From assembly GCA_949987705.1 (NCBI GenBank), contig OX465281.1, positions 225,465,978-225,529,977 on the forward strand: a DNA stretch of 64,000 nt, given 5' to 3'. Made by a program: the position numbers and the translations under genes. Shown here one piece after another: positions 27,001 to 42,000 of the stretch; position 1 is the first letter of the stretch; each line of letters opens with the position of its first letter. Under the pieces are notes generated by a model. The model saw nothing but the letters and a program-made list of their open reading frames with translations, was not told the DNA's origin and searched no databases. The stretch is from Thereva unica (lineage: Eukaryota > Arthropoda > Insecta > Diptera > Therevidae).

Positions 27001-30000
27001 TTTCTAAGTCTATAAGTCTGCAATAACAAAATTTTTGGAGAAGAATAAAACAAAATTGAAAAATGAAACAAATTTTTTATAGTTGGAAAAAGCAATGCCA
27101 AAAAACCAAAAAACCTTCCTAGTGAATGAAATTAAAAACGTTATGAATGAAAATTATTCCTAATGAAACCCTCTACAAAAAACTTGTTAATATTTTTTTT
27201 TATTAAAGTTGAAGGAAAAAACGTTATAGCCTTTAAAAGAAAATATTGTGACTAATTTTTGTGTTCTAAGGCTTATAACTTCTTAATTATTCATTTTTCC
27301 ACAAAACTGCAGATTCTGCAACTTCTCACTAAAATTGTAGATAATTTAATTCTAAACAAAAAGTGACCTTGAAAATTTTCTGTAAGATGTACTGTTTCGG
27401 AGATATAGTGGAAAAACCATTTGCAAACGTTTTCCAAGACAGCGGCCAAATGGGGGGGGGGGTTAGAATCCCGAAAACTCAAACTTAAGCTCACACTGAC
27501 CCCCCCTACACATCCCCAAAATAAAACCTTGTCCTGCATTTTTGCAATGTTAAAGTACCATTTCCATGGACTAAACGCTGAAATTGTCGCAAACACGCAT
27601 TCATCTTCATAACTTCTTGAGAAGAAGAAAAACTACGCCATCAGTACACTATCCTCAAGGAACTTTAGATAATAAAACGCAAGATAGAAATATTGGATGG
27701 TGTGAGTAAAAACTGAGTGCGAAAGTTCACTCATCATTTTTGAGATAATACTTAACTTGGAGTGAATAAAATTTGCTTTCGTAAAGCTCAACAAAAGCAC
27801 TTCACTCGTATTTTTTGTCATTTGCGAGTGCTCTCTACTTTGGCGAGAACTTGAAATTTGAAATCACTCTTTGAGTGAACACTCAATAAAATTGACCTTG
27901 GCTTGGTTCGCCAAAGTGCAAAATCTTCTCCTCAAACTCATTGATGAGGGCCCCTTTTACCGCCTCTACAGACACCTTAGGCCACCGTAGGAATGTAGCA
28001 GTCTCCTCTATACTTTATCGCTATCACCACTGTGACTGTTCCACTGAAACTATCCGATCTCTGCAGAACTCCCTCAATGGAATCCATATTTTTATCCAGA
28101 AACCCCAAAAATTCTTCACGATGGCATAAGACTCTACCCGAAACAGGAAAACCACCTGAGTTTTGCTTAAAATTTTTTTCGGTCTGACTCGACATTTTTT
28201 GAAACTCAGCTAGATTGAAGTGAATTAGACTGTGCTACAGCTAGTAGGTACCTAGTAACAATTGCAAGTAAAGGAGACTGCTTTATTAGGTGGAAGAAAT
28301 CGGCAAGTATGTTAATACGCTCTGACCACCAATTTTTAAGAAGTTGTCAAGGAATAATCTTCAGAGTTAACTAGGGGATATAAAATTAAAAATGGAAAGT
28401 TATGAATCGCCGGTATTTGGGGCATAATAAAAGGGGATCAACACAGTGCGTCGACTCTTTTGTTGATTTTATTTTCAACGGGTCAAATATGTTAATTAAT
28501 AATTAATATTATACGTTAATGAGTGGCAGATTCAAAAAACTGGTCTATATATGGCTGATCTTCGTTGCCCAGAAACTTGCTATAAGATCGCGGGTCTCCT
28601 TGAGACTAGTGAGATTATTAATCGGATTAATGTATTGCAAGCCTTTTTGCAACAAAATTATTGTTAAGTTCTTGATTTATAGGCAGTTTTAAAATTATGT
28701 TTCGATGCTTTTGGTATTATGTAAGACAATGCGCGTGTTTTGAATTCCATTGTTAAAAATTTCTGGTTTTTTAAAGTGGCTGAGAAGCGGTTGTTGACAC
28801 CTAGGGAGACTCAGCAATCAGAGAAGTAATTTACTTTTTAAAATTAAATATAATGATGCTTTGATAAAAAAACTTAGTTTGATATTAAAGGAAAGTGTTG
28901 TCTTCTTGAAGTTATATCTAAAGTTTGATGGTATATGTATAGTTTTTGGGTAGGTCATATATTGAATGCTAAATTTGCTGTTGGCTATCGAGAAGGTTAC
29001 ACGGGTTTAGGTGGGCTCGGCAATATTTTAGGGAAAATAAGATTAGAGAATTTGTATTTTTAAGAAAAACTATAATTCTGCGTGTTTTTCTAATAAACCA
29101 TAGTTCTACCCCTCTTCCGGAGTTCTATTCAAAAAAAATCTTATTATAAATTTTTTTTAAGGAGTGAGGGGACAACCCACATGGTTAACACTGCGGCCAA
29201 GTTAGACCTATTGTGTACGTACCCCACTAGCGGAACAGACTGTCAGCCTTCCGGATGAAGGCAATAAGGTCTTTAATTGACGAACACCGGACATGAGCAA
29301 GACCCAAAAACTCTCTGATTAACGTTCTTGTTCTAAGCCAGATTAGGACATTCACAAAGAATATGAGTGGAAGTGTCGTCGCCTTCCAAGCAGAGTCGAC
29401 ATTCTGTCTCTTGAGACAGTCCTAGGTTGTGGAGGTGATACCGCAGATAGACCACCAGCAGCCTTAGGTCCGCTCTGTTTAAATTGATAGTGCCCCATAT
29501 GGCAAAGGGTCTTATGAGATCATTAGCTTGTCTAAGACCTGGGACTGACTCTCAATAGGCTACGTTTAGTCCCTTAATCCACTCTTCTATCAAGGACTTG
29601 GAGGTGGACTAAGAGAAGCCACAGAAGGGTTCTGTGCCCTGGACTAACGTCTCAGACCCTGCCCTTGCGAGGCTGTCTGCAGCCTCATTTCCCTCGAGAC
29701 TCCGTTTCCCAGAACCCAGCAGAGCGAAACCTCATTCTTCTGGTCAGGCTCTGGAATATACGTCAAAAACCCTGCTACTATTTTGGAAGAAAACTTCTAC
29801 ATTGAGAGTGTCTTGATGGCAGCTTAGCGGTCAGAAAAGATTTTAATGTTGGCGCCTTTCAGACCTTTCTCAAGGTTGAGCCTAGCGCAGGTCGCAATGG
29901 CAGGTATTTAAGTCTGGAAAACAGAGGGCCACTTACCCATTGCAATCGAGACCTTGGTGTTAGGTCCCGCGACATCAGCCCCTTTGCCTTGTTCTTTGAC

Positions 30001-33000
30001 CCATCAGTAAACCAGTGGAGATGTTTTGGATACCCAGGAAGAATAAGTTCCTCCCACTCAGAACGATCCGGGATAATCACTCTGAATTTCCTTTGGAACC
30101 GTAGTTAACTAACCATATGGTCGGATTCGTGGCAAATGGAAATGTTTGGGATATTGTTAAGGATATCCACATGTCCTTTGACCGCATAGGGCTAGTTGGA
30201 TGAGATCTGAAGTCTCAAGGCACCTTTGGCGGCGGATTTTCATATGAAGATATGCAAAGGGGTCAATCCAATGATTGCCTCAATTACAGCGGTGGGACAG
30301 GTCCGCATAGCTCCGGTAATGAAAAGGAAGGCAAGCCGTTGCAGTTTGCTGCACTTGAGGATCGATGTAACCTGTTTAGTCTTGGGCCACCAAACTATAG
30401 CGGCATAAGTGACCATAGGTTTAACGAACGTATTGTACATCCAGTACATCATTTGTGGTGTAAGATCATATGTCTTACCCAGAAGCCTTTTGCATGCCCA
30501 TATGGCCCTTGTGAATTTGCTGATGACATAGTCAAGTTGAGCGTTCCAGTTCAGTCTCTTGTCTAATTTTACTCCCAAATATTTGACTGAGTCTGAGTAC
30601 TCAACTGTAGTACCCTGAATACAGACAGGACCTAGGTCCACTTTGTACCGTTTGGAGAAAGGTACCAGATAGCCTTATTTGGGTTGATTGGCAGTCCCTC
30701 CTTGGTACCATCTTTGAACTTCTCGCAGTGCTGTTCTCATGACTTCTGTAATGGTCAAGTCAAACTTCCTAAAGACAATGATGACATCTGCATAACCGAT
30801 GACATCGAAACCAGATTCAGATAGTTTGGTCAAAAGTTCATCGACAACTAGTGACCAACTAGAGTAACGAGGATAAGAGGGCACCTTGAGGGCACCCCTT
30901 AATAGCCTTAACACTAATGGTGGAGACACCTAGGGTAGCAGAAATGTCACGATCTTCAAGCATCGGTAGTCTAGGGGTAAGGCGCCTGACTGCTATCCCA
31001 GAGGTCCCGGGTTCGAATCCCGGCGGCGCCACGGTCCTTCGCCTTTCCCACTTTCCCACTTACATAACTTTCCCTCTTTCTTCTTCCCTCTTTACATTCC
31101 TGATTCCTCCTGTCATAGCCTTCCCTAGTCCTTCCCCGCTCCACCAAGCGCATGCAATCGGTTGGTTGATGAGATTCAACTCATTTCAGGAGGCATAACA
31201 CTCCAGCGAGTTGTTCTCGATGCCCCGATGACAGAGTCGCGAAATGGTTGTAAGTAGCTGGAATAAAATATCGCGGCTAGGTTGTGACAGTTCCTTCCTT
31301 CTCAACTCTCGCTCTCTTCTCTCTATCTCTTCCGGCTAGAGCTGCTGTTCGACATTCTATACGAAAAAATATAGATTGTCGACAGTACAAAGGGACTTTC
31401 CCTAAGCCTCTAGTATGCCATATAAAAAAAGCATGTTATTTATCCACTCAATGGTGTGAAGATCCAGGTTTCTGAGAGCCAGTGCTCTAGAAATAAAATC
31501 ATTGCCAGTGCTATCGAAAGCACCTTCAATATCAAGGAACGCACATAAAGCAGTTTCTTAAGCAAGAAGGGCTTTTTTAAATTTTACTGACCAGATAGTG
31601 TAAAGCAACCTCTGTTGATTTACCTTAGAGTTAGCAAACTGGGAGCTATGTAGAGGAAGGGAGAGCTCTATCTTGCAACTAATAGGGGGGTCTAGCAACC
31701 TTTCCATCGTTTTCAAAAGAAAAGAGCTTAAGCTGATAGGTCTGTGCGATTTAGGCAGCTCCAGGGGTCTGTTCCCTGCTTCGGGATAAAAACCACCACG
31801 ACCTTCCTCCTGATGGTTGGAATGTATCCCCAGTTAAAGCTGACTCTAAAGAAGCAGACCAGGTTGACGAGGATCAGACCAAAGCCCTTCTGAAGAAGTG
31901 CCGGAAAAATTCCATCTCCTCCCGGGGACTTATAGGATTGAAAAGAGGCCACTGTCGATTTAACGTTGTCACGGTCGAAGATGCGGGATAACGGTCTGGG
32001 ATGGTGCTATGACTACACACAGCATCCAATGGATAAGTATTCTGGAGGATTGATCCTGGAAAGTGCTCTCTGAGCAGGTATCTCAAGGTTTCTTCGTGGT
32101 TAGAGGTGTAGGAGCCATTCTCCTTTTTGAGAAGGCAAATTCCGTTAAAGGAGTCCTTGGAAAGTAGCTGTTGCAGTCTAGTCGCCTCTCGTGGAGTCTG
32201 AAGGCTCCCACAGTGTTTCCTCCAGGTAATCCTTTTGGAACATCTCATTTCCTTGTTGTAGACTCTTAGGGTGAGCCTATATTCATCCCAGTGCCCGGTA
32301 TGTTTTGCCCTATTGAACAATCTCCTAACGTCTCTATGCAATTCAGCTAACCTGTAGTTCCACCAGAGAACTTTACGCGACGACTGAAAGGAAGAGACAG
32401 TGTTGCTGTCATGGTAGGAAGAGTTCAGCACATCAGTAAGCTGCATGGCCGCATTCTCCAGTTCACACACTGAGCTGATAGAAGCCGCAAGCACGTCTGA
32501 TTTCAAGGCCACAATCGTATAGTATAATTGAATACCACAAATAATTCCACCTCTTCGATACAGAATATTTAAGTGCAAATACCTTCGCTTTCTCAATATA
32601 TACAATTTTTTCTATAAATATGTTACAAATAATGCACAAAACGGACAAAAAAGCACGAGCAAACACGACCAATCACCCAAAAGCCCTTACCTGCATTTGA
32701 GTCATTTGAAAGTGGTCCACCATTTAGATTATCCTCAACTGTTACTTCTAATTTACAAGCACCCTGTTCGGAGTCTATAAAACACGGAGGAGGAGGTAAT
32801 ATCAAAGTTTCTTCAATATTATTCCCAGGAAGATCAGACTGGGCATGCTTACTAGGTTGATGCACCTCCAATATCTGCGACGTCAACTCGGAATTTACAG
32901 CCTCGTTCTGACCCGATATATTTCCAGAAATTAAGCTTAGTTTAAGACTTTGAACGTCATGCAGTCCATCGTTTCCTAGAACGAAATCGTTCTTTGTTTC

Positions 33001-36000
33001 TGTATACGCAGGCTCGTTTTCCGGAAGGGATGATGTTGATACTAAGCTAGTTTGTTCTAGAAGTTCGTCGAATATTCCCACTGTGCTTTTGCCACCAATT
33101 AAATGTTTGTTGTGAACTCGTCCATTCTGTGACTCGTCACTATTTACGGCATTTATGTCATCTTCCAAATCCGATCCAGCTTCTGATAAGTCACTAACTT
33201 CATCAGTAGTTCTATCGCCGATTAAAGCTCGGACGTCCTCTTTGGGGGCAGGGACCAACATTCCTATTGGAGCAGGGTTATCACTTCCAGGCTTTTTCCT
33301 CTTAAACAGCCAATTATTTTCCCAGGAGCCTTCTTGCCCGCCGTGAGATGTTGCAACCGAGACTAAATCTTTAAATAAATATTGTTATACAAAAAATAAA
33401 TTAGAATAATTGAACGTAAAAGATTTATTACCATCACTAACAGAGTCTCGTTCAAATTCGAGAGTAAAGTCCGGCAATGGAACCCTGTGTTTGGCGATGT
33501 AGTCGCTCAGGAGCGATTCGTCTTCTTGTTGGGGATTTTGTTGAATGGCCTCTGAAAGTAGATTCGTATATGATTCACTCGGAGAAACGTCCTGCCGCCG
33601 GTTGATCTGTAAGAATAGTGTGAGTTTAATAATTTTCACTTTTGCTCCAGTATATTTTATCACATTAGCTGCGTCTGCAAGGCTACTATCACTGCGAGGC
33701 TCGATTGAGCTGCTGGAGGAGTAGGTTCTTTGGTCTTTTCTTGTGATAACTGTATTGTGATTGTTATCCAAATCCGCAGAGGTTTGAATTTCTGGATTGC
33801 TGCTAAATTTCTTCTCATAATTGTAGGAGTCTACGATCTGAAATAAGGTAGAGTATATTAAATTTTAAATAATACGTTTTTTAACGAGTAAGATATATTT
33901 GATTTCAACAATTCTTTACATGCTCAATTATACAATTCAGAATATCGAAACAAGGGCAACGAATACCATCATAGTTTTCTATACCAACAAGCAGCCCTAG
34001 TTCTGAATAAAAAATCTTATATGCCTTCAATGGAATATTCGCGGCTTTTACAATAGCCATGCAAACTTACATATCTTGTTAGAATTTTACAATCCGCACA
34101 TAGTCTTGCTACAGGAAACTAAGTTGTTATTTGAGGGAGGGCCAACCTGCCAGTATAATTGCTATCAGCACGTATTTCCATACTTGTTCACAAATCCATA
34201 CGTCAGACTCACCTACCCCTACGCACAGATCTTTTGACGAACTCTGTTCTTATCCACTCATATCCCCTACAGCCTTTGTCAAGGTATGTCTGTCTATCTT
34301 TCGGACCTGCAAGATCTCTACGATCATGCCATGATGGTTCAATTGAAGACTTTCTTTCCAATAATCAAGACCTAGCTCCCTTCCTAAACATTTATTCTGT
34401 TACACATCTATCTACCTACACCCACACCAACCTAACATATCCCCGTGTCTTAGCTGGGTAACTCACTCCAGCCTCGAGGGCAGTGACTACGTCCTGATCG
34501 TTATCCCCTCGAACATTTCTCTTGCCGGTACAAAATACGTTCCCTACTTTCTTTTAAAAAAAGCTCTGTTAGCGATCTGTCAGGAAGCGGATAAGCTTAG
34601 GAAAATTCTTCGTTGTACTGCTTCTGCTTCCATGCCTAGCCAACCTGCATTTTTAGCCTACGATAAAGCCAGTGTCATAAGGCATTCCGCATACTTGTCC
34701 ATGATATCAAAATAATAACCGATTTTATAGGCACAGGTTCGCAGGGAAAATAGTTATTTTCCATGATTTGTTCACCTAAACATTTTCTGGTTTCACATTT
34801 TACACTAACACCAGCATATTTTCGACAAAATTGGCTTGCACTCCAGCACTATTACATATGCATTGCAATCGTTACACGAAAATGATGGAGAAAAGTGAAT
34901 TTAGCGTGTATTATCCCAGCGGGGGAATTGAAGCGCTTTTGAACAGATTCTGAAGCGCTGAAATGGAATGCCAACGCGCTTCTTATTCATATCCCAATTC
35001 CTTTCCTTTTAACATAGGCATGGCATCAGATACATTTGCAAATGTCTTTTTTCAAATATCCAATAATTTACACAACTCAACGTTTAATAATAAACAACAA
35101 TCACTGGTGTTCTGTGAACATCAACATTATCAACAACGCTTACACTCCTAGTAGACTTAAACCATACTGATCATAGTATTTTTTACGGGCAATCACATTC
35201 ATCTATAGTCAAATTTACACTGCTTTTATTTTTTTTTGTGATACGGTGAACCTTAGGAGTCACCCTTTGTACTACTAGCTTTGTTTTTGGCCTTTGATAA
35301 ATTTACAGTGAGTGGTTATTTTTCCATAATTTATTAAACTTATTTTTATGAAATTCTCAGTTCACTTCATGTTACAACCATACTATAAATTTTTCGAACA
35401 CTCAACTTTAGTAAACGATTGTAATTTTTTCCGTTTTTTTATATTCTTTAATATTTTAGATAATTTCATTAACTTTTTCGTAACATCAAAGTGTGGATCG
35501 CTTTGCTTTGGATGTGTTGAACTAGGCCTAATCAAGTAATAGTGATATGTCACTGTTGGTTAAGTTTGACTAGGTTGAGGAAAATCCTGGCAGAAGAGAA
35601 GGACAGAAAATTCTCCAATGAAGGAGGTCCAGAGAGAAGGAGTGTTATCTAGGTAGGAGAAGTGGAAAAACGAAGTACTACGCCCCGTTTGAAGCGCGGA
35701 TCTCTTAGATGGTATTCGGGAGCTTTAATCTCCTAGGTCAATGTTTTTCAACATCCTTCATTGAGAGTGGCATACCCGAATGAAAAATAACAAATCCGTG
35801 GGCCAAATAAATTTTTCGCTAAAACGAATGTCAAAAGCAACGCTGTGGGGTCCGGGAAGGCCTCATTTTCATCCTATGGAAATACGCTTAGCAGAGTAGA
35901 ATTGAGTTAACTATTGAACTACACTTAAATAAATTTACAAGCAATCCGACCCTGCACAATGCATATCATATTATGACTAAGGTACAAAATGTATGTTAAT

Positions 36001-39000
36001 CTGTGTCAGCTAACGTCTATGGTTAATTCATGGTAAGAATTGTGATGTTAGGAGGGATCTAATTTTTTGTTTAAGAGATGAACATCTGTTTACGGGTTCG
36101 TTATTTGCATATTCTGTCCGAAGAGGATATTCTTTAATCATATGTATGAGTAATGTGCCAAACTTCGGTATTGAACTTGATTCTATCGGAAAGGAACTGC
36201 ACCTTAACGTTATCGTTTAGGACGTCCAAAGTTAAGCAAGAGAAAAGCACTTTCTTCGTATGTGACAGCGGCATGAATTCCAACTTTTTGAGTCTGTACA
36301 TGTAGGGCGGTAAGTTGAAAAAGGGTTGTGTAGATTTCTCAGAGCAAGGGGGAGAAATTTCTTCTGTACTGATTCCAACCTACTGCTACTTACCTGGAAT
36401 ATAGGGTCTTAGATCGGACAAGCATATTTCAGGATTGGGCGGACGAGCGAACAGAAAAGAGTTTTTGAACCAAACGTTATTGAATTCTTGGGCTTTTCTC
36501 TTTATAAGGCCAAGAAGCTTATTGGCTGCTCTGGCAGCAATATCATCGTAGTGAATGTTGAAATTTAATTTATTGTGTAGAACAATGCCTAAATCTACAG
36601 TTTCATCGACACGGTCTAATGCCTTGTCGTTAATATAATATTTCTGTAGCTGTGTATTTTTTCTGCGAGAGAAGATAATTACATGACATTTGCTAACGTT
36701 TAGTTGTAATTTATTGGTGGTACACCAGTATTTTTTTTATGTGGGAAAACCAAGCTTAGGAATCACCCTTTGTACCACCAGTCTGTCATGTCAGGTCATA
36801 GTGCAATGTCTAGTAGCAAGCCTCGTTTGAAAGATAGAAAAGAAAATGATAGGATTAGGGGGGTCTGGGGGTGTTGGAGCAGGTGGCGATGAACCGTACG
36901 TTTGAACTCTTGGGTGTTGTACGAGTTCGGGAAAACTGACTGTGGGAGATTATTCCACAGTCGAGTTGTTCTATTCATAAACGAACTTCTGGAACATGTT
37001 GTGCGAGAAGGGGGGAGCTGTAAGGTATGAGGGTGAGCCGAGCGGGCTAGTCTTGCAACGCGTTTAGCTTTGTTTGAAAGAAAGTTACGCCGACCTAGGA
37101 TCTTATGACATTATAAATTTTGAGGTTATCGACTTAGAAGAGATATGGAATATTTTCTAGTGTATCCGACAGTTCTGAGATAAATATTATATATTGAATA
37201 ACACAGGGCCTAGACGGCTACCCCGAGGGACCTCGGAAGTTACTTCGATTTCTTTTGACAGGAGTCCATGAAATCTGGCAACCTAAGTTCTGTTGTCGTA
37301 TGTGCTAATATTCTCACTGAGATCTTTTATACATTCAAAAAAATTCGTTCCAAGTAGTCTCTTAATCAGTTTTGTGTCATGATAACTTCAGTTTCCTCGG
37401 AAAGGAGCCCAGAACCCTTCTTTGGCTTCTCATGGTTCACCTTCTAGTCCCAGAAAGAGGACATGATACTGAACCTAGTCTATTGAAAATCGGTCACAGT
37501 GCTTCGACAGGCTAAAGAACTAATAAGAGCTTTGGAGCGCTATCACTCTAAAAAAGGCGGACTTTAGACTGGGAGATATCTGAATGGCCATGATGGTACT
37601 ACCTCCACACCTCTGGATGGCAGGTGACAGGCATTCTAGGTTCTCTGCGAATGTCCTGCTCTGATCTAACTTATAAGATGAGAGAGAACTTCAGCCTTCG
37701 TCCGAAGGACCGACGATATTTTCCGTTAATGAGCCATGTACAGTACACATTAGATCTAACTTGGTCGCGGTCTTCCATACTCACTATATACATTTATGAG
37801 CCACGATAGAATCAATTAATTAATTTAAAAAAAGCAAACTGTGGCAGTGAGATACTTAAAAGATTGAAAAAGATTTTTATGCTTTATTAAATCTGTTAGC
37901 GTCAACAATTAGGAATGAGAGTCACTATGGCTTTTTTCTAGAGTAAAGGAACATGGGATGTGATACATATAGGGTCCTTACATGGAATGCAGGGGTCAAG
38001 TTTGATATTGGAAATCTTTATATTTGTAGCGCATTTATAGCACAATTTGATATTACGAATCAGCATGGAATTGGTATGGTTGGTTGGAGTAGAACGTAAT
38101 TTCTGGAAGCAGAATTTTTGTGAGGTTAGAGTCTAGATAAATCAACCGTCAATCATTTTCACATCGTCGGAGAAATCCCTAATATTAATTAAACTTCAGA
38201 ACTTCAGTTAGACATGAAATGAACAGAAAAGGTACTACTAAATTAATTATTTTTAGAACCATTTAAGAATTTCTAAAGGTGAATTAACTTTCGGACTAGA
38301 TATTATTCAAATTGTAGTAGATTATTATAATATAAATAAAGTTTATTCATTTTTTCTTCTGAAAATCCCACTAATAATCTTGAATTTTCAATTCAATATC
38401 AGCTAATTAAAAAAAAATATTTCGTACATTTTCCATGACTCCGATCAAAGTTTATTCCATTTCACTATTTTCAACTCTCAAATCAAACTATAACTCAATT
38501 CTTGATAAACTGCCTTAACTAGACTCCAATCCAATGGCTACAATATATGTTTTTTTTTCATCCACTTTAATATTAATAATATTTAAATTTGTTTATCCGC
38601 GGGTCCGGTACGATATCAACGGCTTGAATGTCAACCGCAAACTCAGTCTCGTAACAATTTTAAAGGTTTAAGAACGAGTTTTCCCCCAATGAAGCCCTAA
38701 AAGTCCCCCCAAAAGGGGGTGCGGGTGGTGCCCTTTTAATGCGAGTGGAAAATTGCGAATATTTAAATGGAAGCTTTTGAAAATGCATTAAAATGTTTCA
38801 GGTTGGAACACATGTGTCGGTGTGGCGTCAAGAAATCTCTCTTGAATCGATGTTGTTGTACTTTTGCGCCTTTGGAAATAATATTTATACACAAATTCCC
38901 TAAGAAATTATTTTGCTAAACCTTCGACAGGTGAGTCCAGAATCGAGGTAGAAAAAAAAAACATGGAATGCAAAAGAACATTTTTGTAACAATTTCTGAA

Positions 39001-42000
39001 TGTAGAATTTGGTCTAAGACCTGATTTTTTTGCGTTCACAGCTTTTTTTTACCTTTGAAAAAGTTTCTTGGGTAGGTAAGGCCTGGGAGCAACCTGGACA
39101 AGGGGAAGCCTTTCATAACTTCTACTCTTTTGAAGCCAGAGCTTCAACACATTTTTTGAGCGGTGATTTTTTTCTATGCACTAGATAGAGCATATTACGG
39201 CTTTAACCTCGGGGGTGTCTCTAGCTGTGCGAAAAACATGCATCCTACAAAGAGTCCAAATGAAGCGGAAGTTTAAGGCTTGCTAAACTTCTAATTGCGT
39301 GACGAATTAGCGACCAGCTGTTCAAGGTTAATAAGATTAATGAAGCTCTTGATGAACCGGGAAATAGAATAGATTTTTTTTCTGTTTAATTAGTGTTAAA
39401 GATTAGAACAAAAATCAATTTGGTGTTATTTACCGGGTAACAACTTTTGCTAGGAATATTATTGAATTGTGGACTAGAAGTTCACAAAAGTCAGTTTTTT
39501 TTTGCATTTTATTCACTTTAATCCTGAATAATGCCACTCCCAAAATAGCTGGCGAAATATGGCTTCAAACTAAAAGTAGACTTTTATTTTGGTTCAGATT
39601 TTTGACATTTTTTTTTATGTGACAGACTAGAGGCTTAGGGAAAGTCCCTTTGTACTGTCCCTTTGTATTTGTCGAGAAATTGATGACCTTTGACACTGCA
39701 ATTGAAAGTGCTTCTTACAGGGTAATTACTTGATACGTCTAACACGGTATAGGTCAAATCCATGTTAAAGTGCATAGATATAATGCTAAGTATGATTTAA
39801 GTTTGGTCAGAGTCAATGCCGTTAAAGCTGGTCCACATGGAGCGGTGCTTTATCCACTTTCATAGTCGATTGTGATTGACTGAAAGATACCTCGAGAACG
39901 ACGTCGAATTCAAAGCCTCCAAACCGAAGTCTATCGTATACTATAAGTTCTACATACGGCCTTGCCCCGAATACAAGTTGTTTAGCATATTTGCCCCGCA
40001 ATAGAAGACGAGCGTACTCGTTATGCCAAGCACGAGAGTCGTTTTACCAACTGGTCCCCAACTAAGTACTAATCACGGCAAATGCTGCTTGACCTACGCA
40101 ATCGAACGATAACCGGTCTATTGATTATGCTAATGACACCCTTTATGACCACTAAGATAATTTCTCGTTTTCTTCGTTCTATGCATTTTTTAAAGCTCCA
40201 TTGCTCCCCTTAGTCTAGAAAAGGTGTGAGCTTATCGGGCTGCGTTTGGACTATTCCGTGCGTTTTTTATTTATACGTGCCTGAAGCGGGCTGCTTTGGA
40301 AAAGTAGGATTTTTACTCATGCGAACCGTGCCCTATTTGGGTTCATATAAGGTGTGCGGGTCTGTTTCAAACTAAGACCGGGCGGGTCTTAACTCAGGCG
40401 TACCGGGCCTGGTTTGGGTGACGTACAGGCGAATTAACGCTGTGCTTGTCTGTTAGGTTAAGAACAGGCGAGAGGCGAGAGACATGTCTACCAAGGCAAT
40501 TTTTGTGTGGGGTTTCGAACAACGAAAAAGCTATCAGTATCACAGTTGTAAGAACTTTAGCGTACGGCCTACCCAAATATTTTTCTGCAACAAAGACTTG
40601 TTGTTTGCAGCAGTCAAATATTAGAACTCCTCCTTTGCAAGTTTGAGTAAGAAAAATGATTTAATCTGAAACCCCCAGATGCCGCATTAATAAATAACTT
40701 AGTCATTTTCGCAAATATAGGGATAGAAGCATGTACCGAAGTCTGTATTTCTAGAGCCATACGTGATTAACTATTCAGACAAACAGGCTGTTCCGGTAGG
40801 ACAATTAAACCAGTGATTTTCAAGTGATAATGCGTTTAAGATATTTTCGAAAATATGTTGATTTGCTTCAGAGAAGGTTCAGATTAACAAATATCGTGGT
40901 TTTCACTTTCTTTTTCTTATAAAATCTTTCGGTTCTATTTATAATACAATGTGAAGCACCAGCTCAGCCTAAAGGTCAGTCCAACATTTTAAGTGCTCGT
41001 TATTAATGAAAAATGCATCTTACTTTACTGGAACCCAGTGCGCCTCACTGCACCCACAAGCCAAAATTATGGCGTGCACCAAAACAATTCCCTGCAAGTA
41101 GTGTCAGAGAGCCTCGCATCGATTGGTTTTCCTCGAAAATCTCACAAAGCCCTAACAAACGCTTCGACCAATTTTTTATTGGCCATGGTGCATTGGTCCC
41201 AAATTAAAAAAGTGAACAAAGTGGGAGAAATTCCATTCTTTTCATATATAGTTTTTATAAATAAGCCCCTTTATTTCTGTATTTTCCATCATTACATTAC
41301 ACTATTGCTTTTAATATTGAAATGAAAGGCGCATTCCTTACGATTAAAAAGATACCCTATTTATGGATATCGAGGGTTGTTTCTTTACCTTTTCATTCTA
41401 AAATATTTTCCCCAAAATCAAGATTCAAAATGTCCTATCTCGTACATAGCCCCCCGTTTTTGTGTTTTTTGTCGATCATTATTTGCCTACTATCTAACAT
41501 TAATCGCTTGGCAAGCCAGGACGGAATATCCTGTATATTTTCATAGGTGAAGGTAATCAAGTGTCGCATTGCAAATAGGACTAAAATCGAATAACGGGAT
41601 TTGCAATCATTCCGGTTTCAATTTATTTTTCCTGCTAATTGGGAACCATATAAAAAGAGTAAAAAAATGAAATGGATACGGTTATCGGGAAATTTTACCA
41701 TTGCAGTACGATTTAGGTCAAAATTTCAAGTGAGGTTAATTAAGTGTCGCGTAGTGTATGCTCAATTTCAACTCAGCAGCAGGTAGCAGAGCTCAGTCGA
41801 TTCTAACACAACTCGACTCCCGTCTAAATGTAGTTGGACCTGAGTTCAACTCATCTTGTATACGTATTAAATGCAATCTGCAATTTTGTAAAAAAAATCA
41901 AGAAGGTGGTTTCAAGAAGTCAGCCGATTTTGGCAATTGTGTTCCACTGAGTCCGCGGTATTGGTATCAAATGAAAAAGTACGACAGGTATAATAGAGTA

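Noticed and set aside
30964..31036. A functional tRNA gene
   Set aside because: The T-arm and promoter boxes are tRNA-like but no proper acceptor stem or anticodon stem forms; it is the head of a SINE with target duplication.
30859..31198. Peptides such as the PPGFEPGTSGI frame as proteins
   Set aside because: They are translations of the SINE head, a pattern widely mis-annotated in genomes.
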